NCBI GenBank assembly: GCA_026002995.1
Contig: BPGK01000001.1
Location: forward strand, 2,543,988 to 2,607,987
Length of the DNA: 64,000 nt
DNA from: Gaiellaceae bacterium
GTDB taxonomy: Bacteria; Actinomycetota; Thermoleophilia; Gaiellales; Gaiellaceae
Direction of reading: 5' to 3'
Numbering within the stretch: position 1 is the first letter of the stretch; each line of letters starts with the position of its first letter. The position numbers and the translations under genes were made by a program. This document shows positions 8,069-16,094 of this stretch, one piece after another. The notes under the pieces are model-generated. The model made no database searches. It was not told the origin of the DNA and worked only from the letters and a program-made list of their open reading frames with translations.

Positions 8069-9496
8069 CTAGAGCGCCGCCAGGTAGCGCTCCTTCTCCC
8101 ACTCGGTCACCTGCGAGCGGTACTCGTCCCACTCCTTGCGCTTGAGCTCGACGTAGCGCGGGAAGATGTGGTCGCCGAGCGCTCGGGCCATCAGCTCGGA
8201 GCTCGCGAGCTCCTCGACCGCCTCCCCGAGCGAGCCCGGGAGCGCGACGATCCCCCGCTCCTTTCGCTGCTCCGCGCTGAGACGGTAGAGGTTCGTCTCC
8301 ATCGGCTCGGGGAGCTCATACCCGCGCTCGATGCCCTCGAGCCCCGCGTGGAGCAAGACCGCGAAGGCGAGGTAGGGGTTGCACGCTGGATCGGGGCAGC
8401 GGATCTCCGCACGCGTCGACTGCTCGGAGCCGGGCTTGTAGAGGGGGATCCGGATCAGTGCCGAGCGGTTCCGCTGCGACCACGCCACGTACACGGGCGC
8501 CTCGTAGCCTGGGACGAGCCGCTTGTACGAGTTCACCCACTGCGCGAGCACCGCGGACATCTCACGCGCGTGCACGAGCAGCCCGGCGATGAACGCCTTC
8601 GCAACCGGCGAGAGGTGGTACTCGTCGCGTCGATCGAAGAACTGGTTCCGCCCGTCCTTGAACAGCGACATGTGCGTGTGCATGCCGGACCCGTTCTCGC
8701 CGAAGAGTGGCTTTGGCATGAACGTCGCGTAGTAGCCGTGCCACGCCGCGACCTCCTTCACGATCAGGCGGTACGTGATCGTGTGGTCGGCCATCGAGAG
8801 CGCGTCCGCGTAGCGCATGTCGATCTCGTGCTGCGAGGGCCCGACCTCGTGGTGGTGGTACTCGATCGGGATGCCGACCGACTCGAGCGCGGCGATCGTG
8901 TCGTTTCGCACCTCGGTCGCCGCGTCCTGCGCGGTCATCGCGAAGTAGCCGCCTTCGTCGAGGGTCTGCGTGCCCTTGTCGTCCTCGAACAGGAAGTACT
9001 CGAGCTCCGGGCCGACGTTGAACGCGTCGAAGCCCATGCTCTTCATCCGCTCGAGCGCGCGCCGGAGGACGTAGCGCGGGTCGCCCTCGTACGGCTTCCC
9101 ATCCGGCGTCACGACATCGCAGATCATGCGCGCGACCTTCGACCCCAGGGGCTCCCCGTGCTCGTCGAGGGGTCGCGGCATGACCTGGAAGGTCGCCGGA
9201 TCGGGGATCGCGACCATGTCGGACTCCTCGATCGCGTTGAACCCGGTGATCGAGGAGCCGTCGAAGCCCATCCCGTCGTCGAGAGCATCCTTCATCTCCG
9301 CTGGCGTGATGGCGAAGGACTTGAGGTGCCCCTCGAGGTCCGTGAACCAGAAGAGGATGTGCTCGATGCCTTCGTCGGCGATGCGCTTCAGCACTGCGCG
9401 GCGTGCCGCCGGGCTCGAGGTCGCCCGATCTCTGCTCTGCACCATCTTGTTGCTGCGTGCGGCCGGCGTGGTCGCCTGCGTTCTCGGTCGTGCCAT
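8069..9496 (-). CDS. glnA: Glutamine synthetase, type I
   Basis: The 475-residue enzyme catalyses ATP-dependent amidation of glutamate with ammonium. It has the beta-grasp N-domain (ILFWFTDLEGHLKSFAI; DGSSITGF latch), the catalytic core (GPELEYFLF; YHHHEVGPSQHEIDMR; FGENGSGMHTHMSL; NRSALIRIP; RAEIRCPDPACNPYLAFAVLL) and a NLYRL loop where adenylylated enzymes carry their Tyr. The length is normal for a GSI. ATG 9496 is chosen because AAGGAGG stands 6 nt upstream; an ATG at 9544 lies inside a terminator-like hairpin. The leader holds a probable attenuator. Confidence 0.97.
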   Translation of the reverse strand: MARPRTQATTPAARSNKMVQSRDRATSSPAARRAVLKRIADEGIEHILFWFTDLEGHLKSFAITPAEMKDALDDGMGFDGSSITGFNAIEESDMVAIPDPATFQVMPRPLDEHGEPLGSKVARMICDVVTPDGKPYEGDPRYVLRRALERMKSMGFDAFNVGPELEYFLFEDDKGTQTLDEGGYFAMTAQDAATEVRNDTIAALESVGIPIEYHHHEVGPSQHEIDMRYADALSMADHTITYRLIVKEVAAWHGYYATFMPKPLFGENGSGMHTHMSLFKDGRNQFFDRRDEYHLSPVAKAFIAGLLVHAREMSAVLAQWVNSYKRLVPGYEAPVYVAWSQRNRSALIRIPLYKPGSEQSTRAEIRCPDPACNPYLAFAVLLHAGLEGIERGYELPEPMETNLYRLSAEQRKERGIVALPGSLGEAVEELASSELMARALGDHIFPRYVELKRKEWDEYRSQVTEWEKERYLAAL

Positions 9497-9570
9497 GGAG
9501 CCTCCTTCTCCTCGAAGAACGAAAAAAGCCCCGGGCGGGGGCATCCCCGTCCGAGGCCGCGTCGCCTCAT
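9388..9570 (-). other. Possible upstream ORF overlapping the glnA start
   Basis: An ATG at 9570 lies 10 nt after a TAGAGT box (9586-9581), so it would be nearly leaderless. It opens a 60-codon frame, rich in Arg at its start, that reads through the hairpin/T6 and overlaps the glnA start in another frame. Translation through the hairpin could control termination. It may also be a chance frame. Confidence 0.3.
9528..9542 (-). terminator. Hairpin plus T6 in the glnA leader (attenuator candidate)
   Basis: On the minus strand, GCCCC-N5-GGGGC (9542-9528) is followed by six Ts (9527-9522), 26 nt before the glnA start. An intrinsic terminator placed before the ribosome binding site implies premature termination control. 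An overlapping GGGGATGCCCC fold could be the competing structure. Confidence 0.6.
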
Positions 9571-9921
9571 TGACGGCGGCACTCTAGCAGCCCTCAGCGA
9601 CGGCGTCTCTCGACAGCACGCCTCCGCCGTCCGCACGAGCTCGATCGGCCGCCGAACGTGCGGCTCGCCCTCGACCCCGCGGCCGTTGAGGTAGAGAGCA
9701 CAGCCGAGCTGGAGCGAGCTCCAGAACTCCTCGACCCCGTCGTCCGGTAGGGCCACTGCGGCGAGCCTCTCCGCGGAGCACGAGCGCCCCGGCTGTGTCG
9801 CCCGCGTACATGCCCCCCCCGGCGCGAGCGCCGGGCCTCCGACCGCACCGTGTGCTCGATCCGCCCGGAGCTCTCCGCGTGGGTCACGACACACATGGTG
9901 CTGGACGACCGAGGAGGACAG
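9571..9921. other. Intergenic region between glnA and the ScyD-like gene
   Basis: About 350 bp. It holds the likely glnA promoter box (TAGAGT, 9586-9581) and, near 9812-9838, a GC-rich hairpin (CCCGGCGC-GAG-GCGCCGGG type). A short minus-strand frame across 9584-9811 resembles no family I recognise. Confidence 0.4.
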
Positions 9922-11105
9922 ATGCACAACCGACAGAGAGGGCGGCGCCGAATGGCCGGGATAGCCGCGCTCGGGGTCGTCGTCGTCGCGACTGCGCTGG
10001 CCATCGGCCCTGCGACCCAGGTGCAGTCCCCGATGACGACCATCGCATCGGGCCTGAACAGCCCGAGAGGACTCAACTTCGCAGCAACAGGCGATCTGAT
10101 ATCGTCACGGAGGCGGGTGACGGCGCTGCAACATGCAACATCGGCCAGAACACGACGGCGCTTCCGCCGCGCGACGTTCCGATCTGCGTCAACCGCTCCG
10201 GCTCGATCTGGGTGCGAAGCGCGGGCTCGGATGTCGTCGGACGCAACCAGGTTAACTGCCCGTCCTTGAGGAGCAACGTCCCCGGCCAGCCATTCGCGGA
10301 GGTGGTCGGTCCGCAGGATATCTCCTTCCCGTTCCGCGGCTGGGCGTTCGTCACGGTCGGCTGGGGCGGAACGCCGGCAGCCCGCCGCGACGCTCCGGTG
10401 CGCGGCCGCACGTTCGGGCTGCTCGTGAAGACGGGCCCGAGGGGCGGACGAACCGTGTGGGCCGATATCGCGGGCTACGAGCAGGCCTGGAACCCCGCGT
10501 CCGGGCCGGTGGATTCGAACCCGTACGGCGTGCTCGCGGAGAAGGGCGGCGTCTTCGTCGCGGACGCCGGCGCGAACGCCCTCTACGTCGTGCGCGGAAA
10601 GTGGAACACCTCGCTCGTGACGACGTTCCCGCGCACGCAGAACCCGGCCGAGTGCCGGATCCCCGTCGGACCGGGTGTCGTCGGGCCGCCTGCGCCCCCG
10701 TCCTCGGAGCCCGTGCCGACGACGGTCGCACGCGGCCCCGACGGCGCCCTCTACGTCGGCGAGCTCACCGGCTTCCCGTTCTGCGCCGGCGCCGCGCGGA
10801 TCTGGCGGGTGCAGGAGGCACAGGCGCCGACCGTCCACCTGACCGGCTTCAAGTCGATCATCGACATGGCCTTCGCCCGGGACGGCACCCTCTACGTCCT
10901 GCAGTACGCGTCGAGCCCGAGTGGGCTCGGCGGCCCCGGGCAGATCGTCCGGGTCGCCCGCGACGGGACGCGCACGGTGCTCCCGACCGGCGCGACGCTC
11001 CAGCAGCCGGCCGGGATCGCGATCGGGCCGTCGGACGGAGCCCTCTACGTGACGAACAAAACCGTCACCCCCGGTGGCGGCGAGGTACTCCGGATCGTCC
11101 CGTGA
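9922..11105 (+). CDS. ScyD/ScyE-like secreted beta-propeller protein, frameshifted near 10100
   Basis: ATG 9922 has GAGGAGG 4 nt upstream and starts a signal-anchor (AGIAALGVVVVATALAIG), then SPMTTIASGLNSPRGLNF, the usual opening of ScyD-type NHL/SMP-30 propellers. At about 10099-10104 the frame is lost; the family sequence resumes one frame over (VTEAGDGAATCNIG) and continues to 11105 with propeller repeats such as GPDGALYVGELTG, FARDGTLYVLQ and GPSDGALYVTN. One missing base explains it. Either this is a pseudogene or the base is an assembly error, since the rest is intact. The next gene overlaps its stop (GTGA). Confidence 0.75.
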
Positions 11106-11536
11106 CGACGCCGGTCACCTACGTCCTCCAGTTCCGGGGGCAGGCGGAGAGGTCGGGGGAGGTCGCGCACGCGACCTCCCGCGCCCCCAGCACGATGCTC
11201 GTCTCCGTCGTCGACCGCGACGGCCCGCACGGGCACTTCGAGGAGGTCGGCGCGAGCGAAGCCCTCTACCGCGTCCGTCTCGACGAGCCCGGGCCGGTCG
11301 AGGGGGAGATCGACTTCGGTGGCGGGAACGCGCTGCTGGTGCGGTCGGCGAAGCGAGAGGCGCCGCAGCGGGCGGCGGCGCCTCACCTCCGCCACGGCGC
11401 CGCGCTCCTCGAGGTCGTGGGCGGAACCGGCCGCCTCGCCTCGGCGACGGGCTGGATCGCCTCGAACTTCCTCCTCTCCGACTCCGGAGACCTCACGGAC
11501 AACCACCTCGGCCTGCTCTTCCTGAAGCGGCCGTGA
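11102..11536 (+). CDS. Hypothetical protein coupled to the ScyD-like gene
   Basis: A 144-residue cytoplasmic-looking protein starts at GTG 11102, which overlaps the preceding stop (GTGA). It has no signal peptide or membrane helix; the composition is beta-rich (YVLQFRGQAERSGE, ALYRVRLDEPGPVEGEIDFG, LEVVGGTGRLASATGWIASN, DNHLGLLFLKRP). The LEVVGGTGRL...GWIASNF run suggests a lipocalin- or allene-oxide-cyclase-like barrel edge, but I do not recognise a family with confidence. Codon bias and tight coupling support a real gene. It ends 17 nt before the next start. Confidence 0.65.
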   Translation: MTTPVTYVLQFRGQAERSGEVAHATSRAPSTMLVSVVDRDGPHGHFEEVGASEALYRVRLDEPGPVEGEIDFGGGNALLVRSAKREAPQRAAAPHLRHGAALLEVVGGTGRLASATGWIASNFLLSDSGDLTDNHLGLLFLKRP

Positions 11537-11553
11537 GCACGAAGGAGGTAACC

Positions 11554-12210
11554 ATGCGCACGATCGTCCTCGCAGCGCTCGCGGCGCTGCTATTTCCGGT
11601 CGCCGTCACCGCGGCGCCCGCTCAGAAGACGCTCTCCGGCAACCTCGTCAAGAATCCCGGCGCGGAGGCGGGTCCCGCGACGCCCGACTCGGCCCAGGCG
11701 GCGCTTCCCGTGCCCTCGTGGACCGTCACCGGAGGCTTCCATGCGGTTCAGTACGCAGGCTACCGGTGGGCACCGGCGGCGGCTGACAAGACGAAGGGCT
11801 CCGGCGCGAAGTTCTTCGTCGGCTGCTTCGCGGCGCCGGGTGAGACCGTGAACCGCGGCACCGCGGCTCAGACCATCTCGATCGCCCGCTTCGCGAAGGC
11901 GATCGACAAGGGCGGCGTGCAACTCCGGCTCTCCGCCGAGCTCGGCGGCTACGACGGCACCGAGAACATGGCCACCGCTGCGGCTGTCTTCCTCGACGCC
12001 GGTGGGAAGCGGATCGGAAAGGCGATCGGCCTGAAGGGCCCGACCTACCTGCAGCGCCAGGGTGTGACCCGGGTCGAGCCGCGGACGAAGACGGGAGCCG
12101 TGCCCGTCGGCGCCCGGTCGGTGCAGGTGACCCTCACGGGCAGCCGCACCGGGTCCGGCCCGTGCGGGTTCGTCGACAACGTGAGCGCCGTGCTCCTCTC
12201 GTCGAGGTGA
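11554..12210 (+). CDS. Secreted protein with N-terminal NLVKNPGAEAG motif, hypothetical
   Basis: AAGGAGGT (11542-11549) sits just before ATG 11554. A signal peptide (TIVLAALAALLFPVAVTAAPA, cleavage near residue 19) precedes NLVKNPGAEAG, a common opening of secreted carbohydrate-binding-like jelly-roll domains. The body has beta-strand patterns, and two cysteines (VGCFAAPGE, GPCGFVDNVS) may form a disulfide. It is 218 residues long, probably periplasmic or extracellular, and the third gene of the ScyD-like unit. No catalytic motif is visible. Confidence 0.72.
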   Translation: MRTIVLAALAALLFPVAVTAAPAQKTLSGNLVKNPGAEAGPATPDSAQAALPVPSWTVTGGFHAVQYAGYRWAPAAADKTKGSGAKFFVGCFAAPGETVNRGTAAQTISIARFAKAIDKGGVQLRLSAELGGYDGTENMATAAAVFLDAGGKRIGKAIGLKGPTYLQRQGVTRVEPRTKTGAVPVGARSVQVTLTGSRTGSGPCGFVDNVSAVLLSSR

Positions 12211-12381
12211 CGGTGCGGTGACGAGACTCCTGCTCTCGCTCAGCCCACTCACGTCGATCGCGACTGCGGTCATCGCCCAAAAGCGAGTGGGGGGAGGGGC
12301 GGTGACGTGACCCCTTGAGGTCGGTCCGGTCGCTCCGAGTGTCTTACCGTCCAGTCATGGGCAAGGAGGACAATCGAAGCG

Positions 12382-12726
12382 ATGGGACACCGACGTCGCC
12401 GGCACACGCCGGAGCAGATCATCAGGAAGCTCAGGGAGGCCGACCGGCTGCTCGGCGAGGGCCAGGAGGTCGCCGCAGTCGCCAAGCAGCTCGAGGTCTC
12501 CGAGCAGACGCTGCACCGCTGGCGTCAGCGCTACGGCGGCCTCAAGGCCGCCGACGCGAAGCGGCTGCGCGAGCTCGAGCGCGAGAACGCCAAGCTGAAG
12601 CGGATGGTGGCCGAGCAGCTGCTCGAGAACCAGGGGCTCGAGGAGATCGCGAGGGGAAACGTAGGGACGCCCGTCGCGCAGTCGCGAGGCCGTGCACATG
12701 CTGCAGGAGCGGCTCTCCCTGACTGA
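12382..12726 (+). CDS. IS3-family transposase OrfA (helix-turn-helix subunit)
   Basis: The 114-residue protein has the IS3 OrfA signature RRRHTPEQIIRKLREADRLL, the HTH segment (EVAAVAKQLEVSEQTLHRWRQRYGG) and the leucine-zipper stretch (ADAKRLRELERENAKLKRMV). OrfA binds the element's terminal repeats. Its normal end is near EEIARGN; beyond that it reads out of frame over the start of orfB, as is usual where programmed -1 frameshifting makes OrfAB. AAGGAGG lies 12 nt upstream of the ATG. Confidence 0.88.
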   Translation: MGHRRRRHTPEQIIRKLREADRLLGEGQEVAAVAKQLEVSEQTLHRWRQRYGGLKAADAKRLRELERENAKLKRMVAEQLLENQGLEEIARGNVGTPVAQSRGRAHAAGAALPD

Positions 12727-12831
12727 GCGGCGGGCATGCCGGATCGCGGGCCAGCACCGCTCGAGGAAGCGCCACCGCCCGCGGAGGCCAGATCGCGACG
12801 ACGCTCTCCGCTCCCGTCTGCGCGAGCTCTC
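12665..12831 (+). pseudogene. IS3-family transposase OrfB, N-terminal fragment
   Basis: In the frame of ATG 12692 the sequence reads SREAVHMLQERLSLTERRAC then RIAGQHRSRKRH, the standard OrfB N-terminus. It ends near LRSRLREL at 12830, where the copied acyl-CoA dehydrogenase block begins. The DDE integrase core is absent. Confidence 0.75.
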
Positions 12832-13119
12832 CCCGCTCGAGCAGCGGATTGCCGAGCGCGGCTCGATCGATCCGGCCGAGGTGGACGAGCTCCGTCGCAA
12901 GGCACGCGAGGCCGGGTTCTCGATGCTCAACATGCCCGCCGAGGTCGGGGGCAAGGATCTCTCCATGCTCGGCCAGGTCGCGCTCGAGGAGGAGTCCGGG
13001 AAGGCGACGAACGGTCTCGGCTTCGCGGTCGTCGACCGCGGGCCGCGCGAGCTGTACGAGATCGCGACCCCCGAGCAGATCGAGCGCTACGTGCTCCCGA
13101 TCGTCCGCGGCGAGTACCG
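12832..13119 (+). repeat. 288-bp exact copy of an internal acyl-CoA dehydrogenase segment
   Basis: These bases match the reverse complement of 18539-18826 exactly as far as I can read; translations agree in several frames. It encodes 96 internal codons (PLEQRIAERG to IVRGEYRE) without start or stop. The left flank is IS3 orfB, and the right flank is an ABC permease gene cut after 73 codons. The two copies are inverted relative to each other, about 5.4 kb apart. Confidence 0.9.
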
Positions 13120-13339
13120 AGAGCCCCTGCACCGAGCCGCCCTGCTGCTCCGCGGTCGTCGTCCAGACGACGAGGTAGATGACCGGCTCGGCGACCATCC
13201 CGAGCATGTACATGTAGTTGGCGGTGCGGTACTGGAACTGCTCCTGCACCGCGAGGCGCATCGTGGCGAGGTAGAGCCCGACGAGCGAGCGGACGCGCCC
13301 CGCCTCCGGAAGGGCGGGGCTCTCGTGGACGACCGTCAT
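13120..13339 (-). pseudogene. ABC-2 type permease, N-terminal fragment
   Basis: It starts at ATG 13339, overlapping the ATPase stop (ATGA), and encodes about 73 residues: cytoplasmic start, VRSLVGLYLATMRLAVQEQF, YRTANYMYMLGMVAEPVIYL and VVWTTTAEQQGGSVQG. This is the beginning of an ABC-2 permease of the COG4587 kind, usually about 260-280 residues. At 13119 the coding sequence stops and antisense dehydrogenase sequence follows, so the rest of the gene is lost. The exporter cannot be complete unless the remainder lies elsewhere. Confidence 0.8.
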
Positions 13340-14319
13340 CGTGGGCGCTCCTGCGCGAAGACGAGCTCGATGACGTCCTCGATCGGCGGATCCTCGATGG
13401 TCAGGTCGAGAACGGACTGGTCGGCGAGGAGCTGCGCGGCGACACGCGGGGTCTCCGCCTTCGGGACGCGCAGCGTGACCCAGTCGCCGTCCACGTGGAT
13501 GACCTCGCCGTAGCGCTCCAGCCCGGAGTGCCCGTTCTCGAGCGCGACGCCGATCGTCTTGTAGGCCGCGAACTGCTCCGCGAGACCGGCGAGCGGGCCG
13601 TCGCAGAGGATGTGCCCGTGGTCGATGACGATGACGCGCTTGCAGAGCGCCTGCACGTCGGCCATGTAGTGGCTCGTGAGCAGCACCGTCGCGCCGTAGC
13701 GGGCGTTGTACTCGGCCACGAACGAGCGGATCCGCTTCTGCATCGTCACGTCGAGCCCGATCGTCGGCTCGTCGAGGAAGAGCACCTGCGGGCGGTGCAG
13801 GAGGGAGCCGACGATCTCGACCTTCATCCGCTCCCCGAGCGAGAGATTGCGGACGGGCTTGCGCACGAGGTCGCCGACGTCGAGGAGCTCGATCAGCTCG
13901 TCGCGGATCGGGGTGAACTCCTCGCGTGGGATGCGGTAGACGGCGCGGCTCAGCTCGAAGGAGTCGAGCGCGGGGAGGTCCCACTGGAGTTGGTTTCGGT
14001 TCCCCATGACGAGCGTGATGCGGCGGAGGAAGTCGCGCTCCCGCTTCGAGGGGACGTGGCCGAGCACCCGAGTCTCGCCTCCGGTCGGGTAGAGGAGGCC
14101 CGAGAGCATCTTGAGCGTCGTCGTCTTGCCGGCGCCGTTGGGGCCGAGGAAGCCGACGACCTCGCCCGGCTCGATCTCGAACGAGACGCCGTCGACGGCG
14201 CGCACCTCGCGGGTACGGCGTCGGACGAGGCTCTTCGTGGCCGCGACAAGGCCCGCCTCGCGCTCGGGGACGTCGAAGACCTTCTCGAGCCCGTCGACGT
14301 GGATGGTCGGCTCTCGCAT
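13336..14319 (-). CDS. ABC transporter ATP-binding protein (ABC-2 exporter, COG4586-like)
   Basis: The 327-residue ATPase has Walker [11 protein letters not shown]-loop region ITLVMGNRNQLQWDLPA, signature LSLGERMK, Walker B VLFLDEPTIGLD and switch LTSHYMADV. The N-terminal extension with FDVPEREAGLVAATKSLVRR is typical of COG4586 ATPases that pair with two ABC-2 permeases. A C-terminal regulatory tail (VIHVDGDWVTLRVPKAETPRV) is present. It starts at ATG 14319, overlapping the upstream permease stop (ATGA), and its stop overlaps the truncated permease start. Confidence 0.9.
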   Translation of the reverse strand: MREPTIHVDGLEKVFDVPEREAGLVAATKSLVRRRTREVRAVDGVSFEIEPGEVVGFLGPNGAGKTTTLKMLSGLLYPTGGETRVLGHVPSKRERDFLRRITLVMGNRNQLQWDLPALDSFELSRAVYRIPREEFTPIRDELIELLDVGDLVRKPVRNLSLGERMKVEIVGSLLHRPQVLFLDEPTIGLDVTMQKRIRSFVAEYNARYGATVLLTSHYMADVQALCKRVIVIDHGHILCDGPLAGLAEQFAAYKTIGVALENGHSGLERYGEVIHVDGDWVTLRVPKAETPRVAAQLLADQSVLDLTIEDPPIEDVIELVFAQERPR

Positions 14320-15152
14320 CAGCCGCTTCGCTTCAGCTTCCCGGTCTTCTTCGCGTACAGCTCTCCGCGGCGGAACACCCACAGCCCGAGCGGGATCGAG
14401 ACGCCGCCGATCAGGAGCAGCGGCCAGACCTCGTCCCACATCGCGCTCAGCGGAGCGCCCTCGAGGATCGCCTCCCGCGTCCCCTCGAGCGCGTACGTCG
14501 CCGGCGAGAGCGTCGCGAGGAGCTGCATCCAGCCGGGCAAGACCTCGACCGGGTAGTAGACGCCCGAGACGACAAGCAGCGTCCCCTGCGCGACGAACCC
14601 GAGCTGCGTTCCCTTCTCCGGCGAGATGAGCGGCAAGACGGACGTCATCGCCCCGATCCCCAGGAACGAGACCGACGCGATCGCGACGACGACGAAGGCG
14701 GCGAGGAAGTTCGCGTCCGGCATCGAGAGCCGGAAGAAGAACGCGCAGGCCACGAACAGGAACACGGCGCGCAGGAGCCCGTAGGCGATCGCGAAGAGCC
14801 CCTGGCCCGCGAGGTGCATCGCCCGCGAGAGGGGCGCCATGAACGTGTACTCGATCGTGCCCTCCCAGCGCTCCCAGGCGACCGTCTCCATGAGGAACTC
14901 GAAGAGCACGCCGAGGTACGCCCAGATGACGGCGCCGATGAGGAGGCTCGTCATGACCGCGTTCACGTCGAGGGTGCCGCCTGTCGCCTCGATCCCCTTC
15001 GCGATGAAGACGATCGTGAGCGTGTTGGCGACGGTCCAGACGAACCACGCGAGGTCCCACCAGATGTAGCGCTTGGTGAGGTAGAAGTTGCGCTCGACGA
15101 CGCCGCCGGCGCCGACGAGCTCCGCTCTGAGTGTCGTCGCGAGCGCGCGCAT
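14319..15152 (-). CDS. ABC-2 type transporter permease
   Basis: A 277-residue membrane protein with six predicted helices (examples: WFVWTVANTLTIVFIAKGI; SLLIGAVIWAYLGVLFEFL; GLLRAVFLFVACAFFF; FVVVAIASVSFLGIGAMTSV; VLLLIGG region near the C-terminus). The motif ISPEKGTQLGFVAQGTLLVVSGVYYPVEVLP followed by LATLSPATYALEGTR is the standard ABC-2 permease signature. Start and stop overlap both flanking ATPase genes, giving a compact operon of ATPase, permease, ATPase, permease. The substrate cannot be deduced. Confidence 0.9.
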   Translation of the reverse strand: MRALATTLRAELVGAGGVVERNFYLTKRYIWWDLAWFVWTVANTLTIVFIAKGIEATGGTLDVNAVMTSLLIGAVIWAYLGVLFEFLMETVAWERWEGTIEYTFMAPLSRAMHLAGQGLFAIAYGLLRAVFLFVACAFFFRLSMPDANFLAAFVVVAIASVSFLGIGAMTSVLPLISPEKGTQLGFVAQGTLLVVSGVYYPVEVLPGWMQLLATLSPATYALEGTREAILEGAPLSAMWDEVWPLLLIGGVSIPLGLWVFRRGELYAKKTGKLKRSG

Positions 15153-16009
15153 CAGGCGAACACCTCCCGGTCGTCGTCCTCGTCGGTCTCGGCCTCGAAC
15201 TCGCGTCCCGTCGCGGCGAAGAAGGCTTCCTCGAGCGTCTCGGCGCCGTAGCGGCGCTCGAGCTCGTCGGCAGGCTCGAGCGCGAGCAGGTGCCCGCGGT
15301 CGAGGATCCCGACGCGGTCGGCGAGGCTCTCCGCCTCGTTCAGGTCGTGCGTGCAGAGCAGGATCGTCGAGTCGTGCGTCTCCCGGATTTCGCGGATGAA
15401 CTCCTGCACCTCGAGCTTCGAGCGCGGGTCGAGACCCGTCGTCGGCTCGTCGAGCAGGAGCACCACCGGCGAGGTGAGGAGCGCCCGCGCGAGCGCGACC
15501 TTCTGCTGCATGCCGCGCGAGAGGCTCTCCATCGGCTCGTCGCGGCGCTCGGCCGGGAAGCCGACGCGCTCGAGGATCTCCGGGATGAGGTCGCGCGTCT
15601 CCCTCGACGTCATGCCGTAGTAGCGCGCCGCGTAGCCGAGGTTCTCGGCCGGCGACATCTTCTTGAAGAACGACGCCTCGACCGAGACGCGGTTCACGAG
15701 CCGGCGGACGGCGCGCGGTTCCTTCACGACGTCGTGCCCGAGCACGCGCGCGTAGCCGCCGTCCGGCAGGAGGAGAGTGGAGAGGAGACGGACGAGGGTC
15801 GACTTCCCCGAGCCGTTCTGGCCGAGGATCGCGACGGTCTCGCCACGCTCGATCGTGAACGAGACGCCACCGAGCGCCACGCGCGGGCGCTTGTCGCCAC
15901 GACCGCGGTCGCGTCGCCTGAACTCCTTGCGCAGCTCGTAGACCTCGACGGCCGCGTTCCCTCGACGGGCCGGCGCCTCCACGAGCACTGCGTCCTGTAT
16001 GTCGGTCAT
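15152..16009 (-). CDS. ABC transporter ATP-binding protein (first gene of ABC-2 operon)
   Basis: The 285-residue ATPase has Walker A GQNGSGKST, signature LSRGMQQKVALARAL, Walker B VVLLLDEPTTGLD and switch LCTHDLNEAE, followed by an acidic C-terminus (ETDEDDDREVF). ATG 16009 has GGAG about 8 nt upstream; ATG 16111 would add a tail that crosses a palindrome. TGATG overlap links it to the permease. Two different ATPases for two ABC-2 permeases suggest either two exporters or one heteromeric exporter in one transcript. Confidence 0.9.
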   Translation of the reverse strand: MTDIQDAVLVEAPARRGNAAVEVYELRKEFRRRDRGRGDKRPRVALGGVSFTIERGETVAILGQNGSGKSTLVRLLSTLLLPDGGYARVLGHDVVKEPRAVRRLVNRVSVEASFFKKMSPAENLGYAARYYGMTSRETRDLIPEILERVGFPAERRDEPMESLSRGMQQKVALARALLTSPVVLLLDEPTTGLDPRSKLEVQEFIREIRETHDSTILLCTHDLNEAESLADRVGILDRGHLLALEPADELERRYGAETLEEAFFAATGREFEAETDEDDDREVFA

Positions 16010-16065
16010 CTGCTGCTCCTTCGAAGAAGTCCGTAGCGAGAAACGTGCAAGCCACTGCCTGGCCC

Positions 16066-16094
16066 TGACTCCCTTGAGTGGCTCAAAGGAGTCA
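16066..16094. promoter_or_regulatory. 29-nt near-perfect palindrome in the ABC operon leader
   Basis: TGACTCC-c-TTGAG-TGG-CTCAA-a-GGAGTCA: 12 paired positions per arm with one mismatch and a 3-nt centre, 57 nt upstream of the first ATPase start. It could be a repressor operator or an mRNA hairpin. It lacks the T run of a terminator. Confidence 0.5.

Larger units (their letters stand above)
12308..12831 (+). mobile_element. Truncated IS3-family insertion sequence
   Basis: A complete orfA and the first about 55 codons of orfB are present, then sequence identity to the element stops abruptly at 12831, where a foreign 288-bp block starts. The left end may be TGACCCC near 12308 (inferred from the usual TGA-starting IS3 ends). 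The DDE catalytic part and the right inverted repeat are missing, so the element is dead. Confidence 0.7.

Noticed and set aside
7256-9694. Long plus-strand open frame through the hairpin region and antisense to glnA
   Set aside because: The opposite strand encodes a clear glutamine synthetase; the plus frame is Arg/Asp-rich noise.
9584-9811. Minus-strand frame upstream of glnA
   Set aside because: No domain, no ribosome site; overlaps the probable glnA promoter.
10500-10530. GGTTCGAATCC-like T-loop on the minus strand suggesting a tRNA
   Set aside because: No acceptor, D or anticodon stems can be folded, and the bases encode conserved DSNPYGVL of the ScyD-like propeller.
12542-13984. Minus-strand open frame fusing the ABC permease start to further sequence
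   Set aside because: Beyond 13120 it reads antisense dehydrogenase and IS3 sequence; the fusion is accidental.
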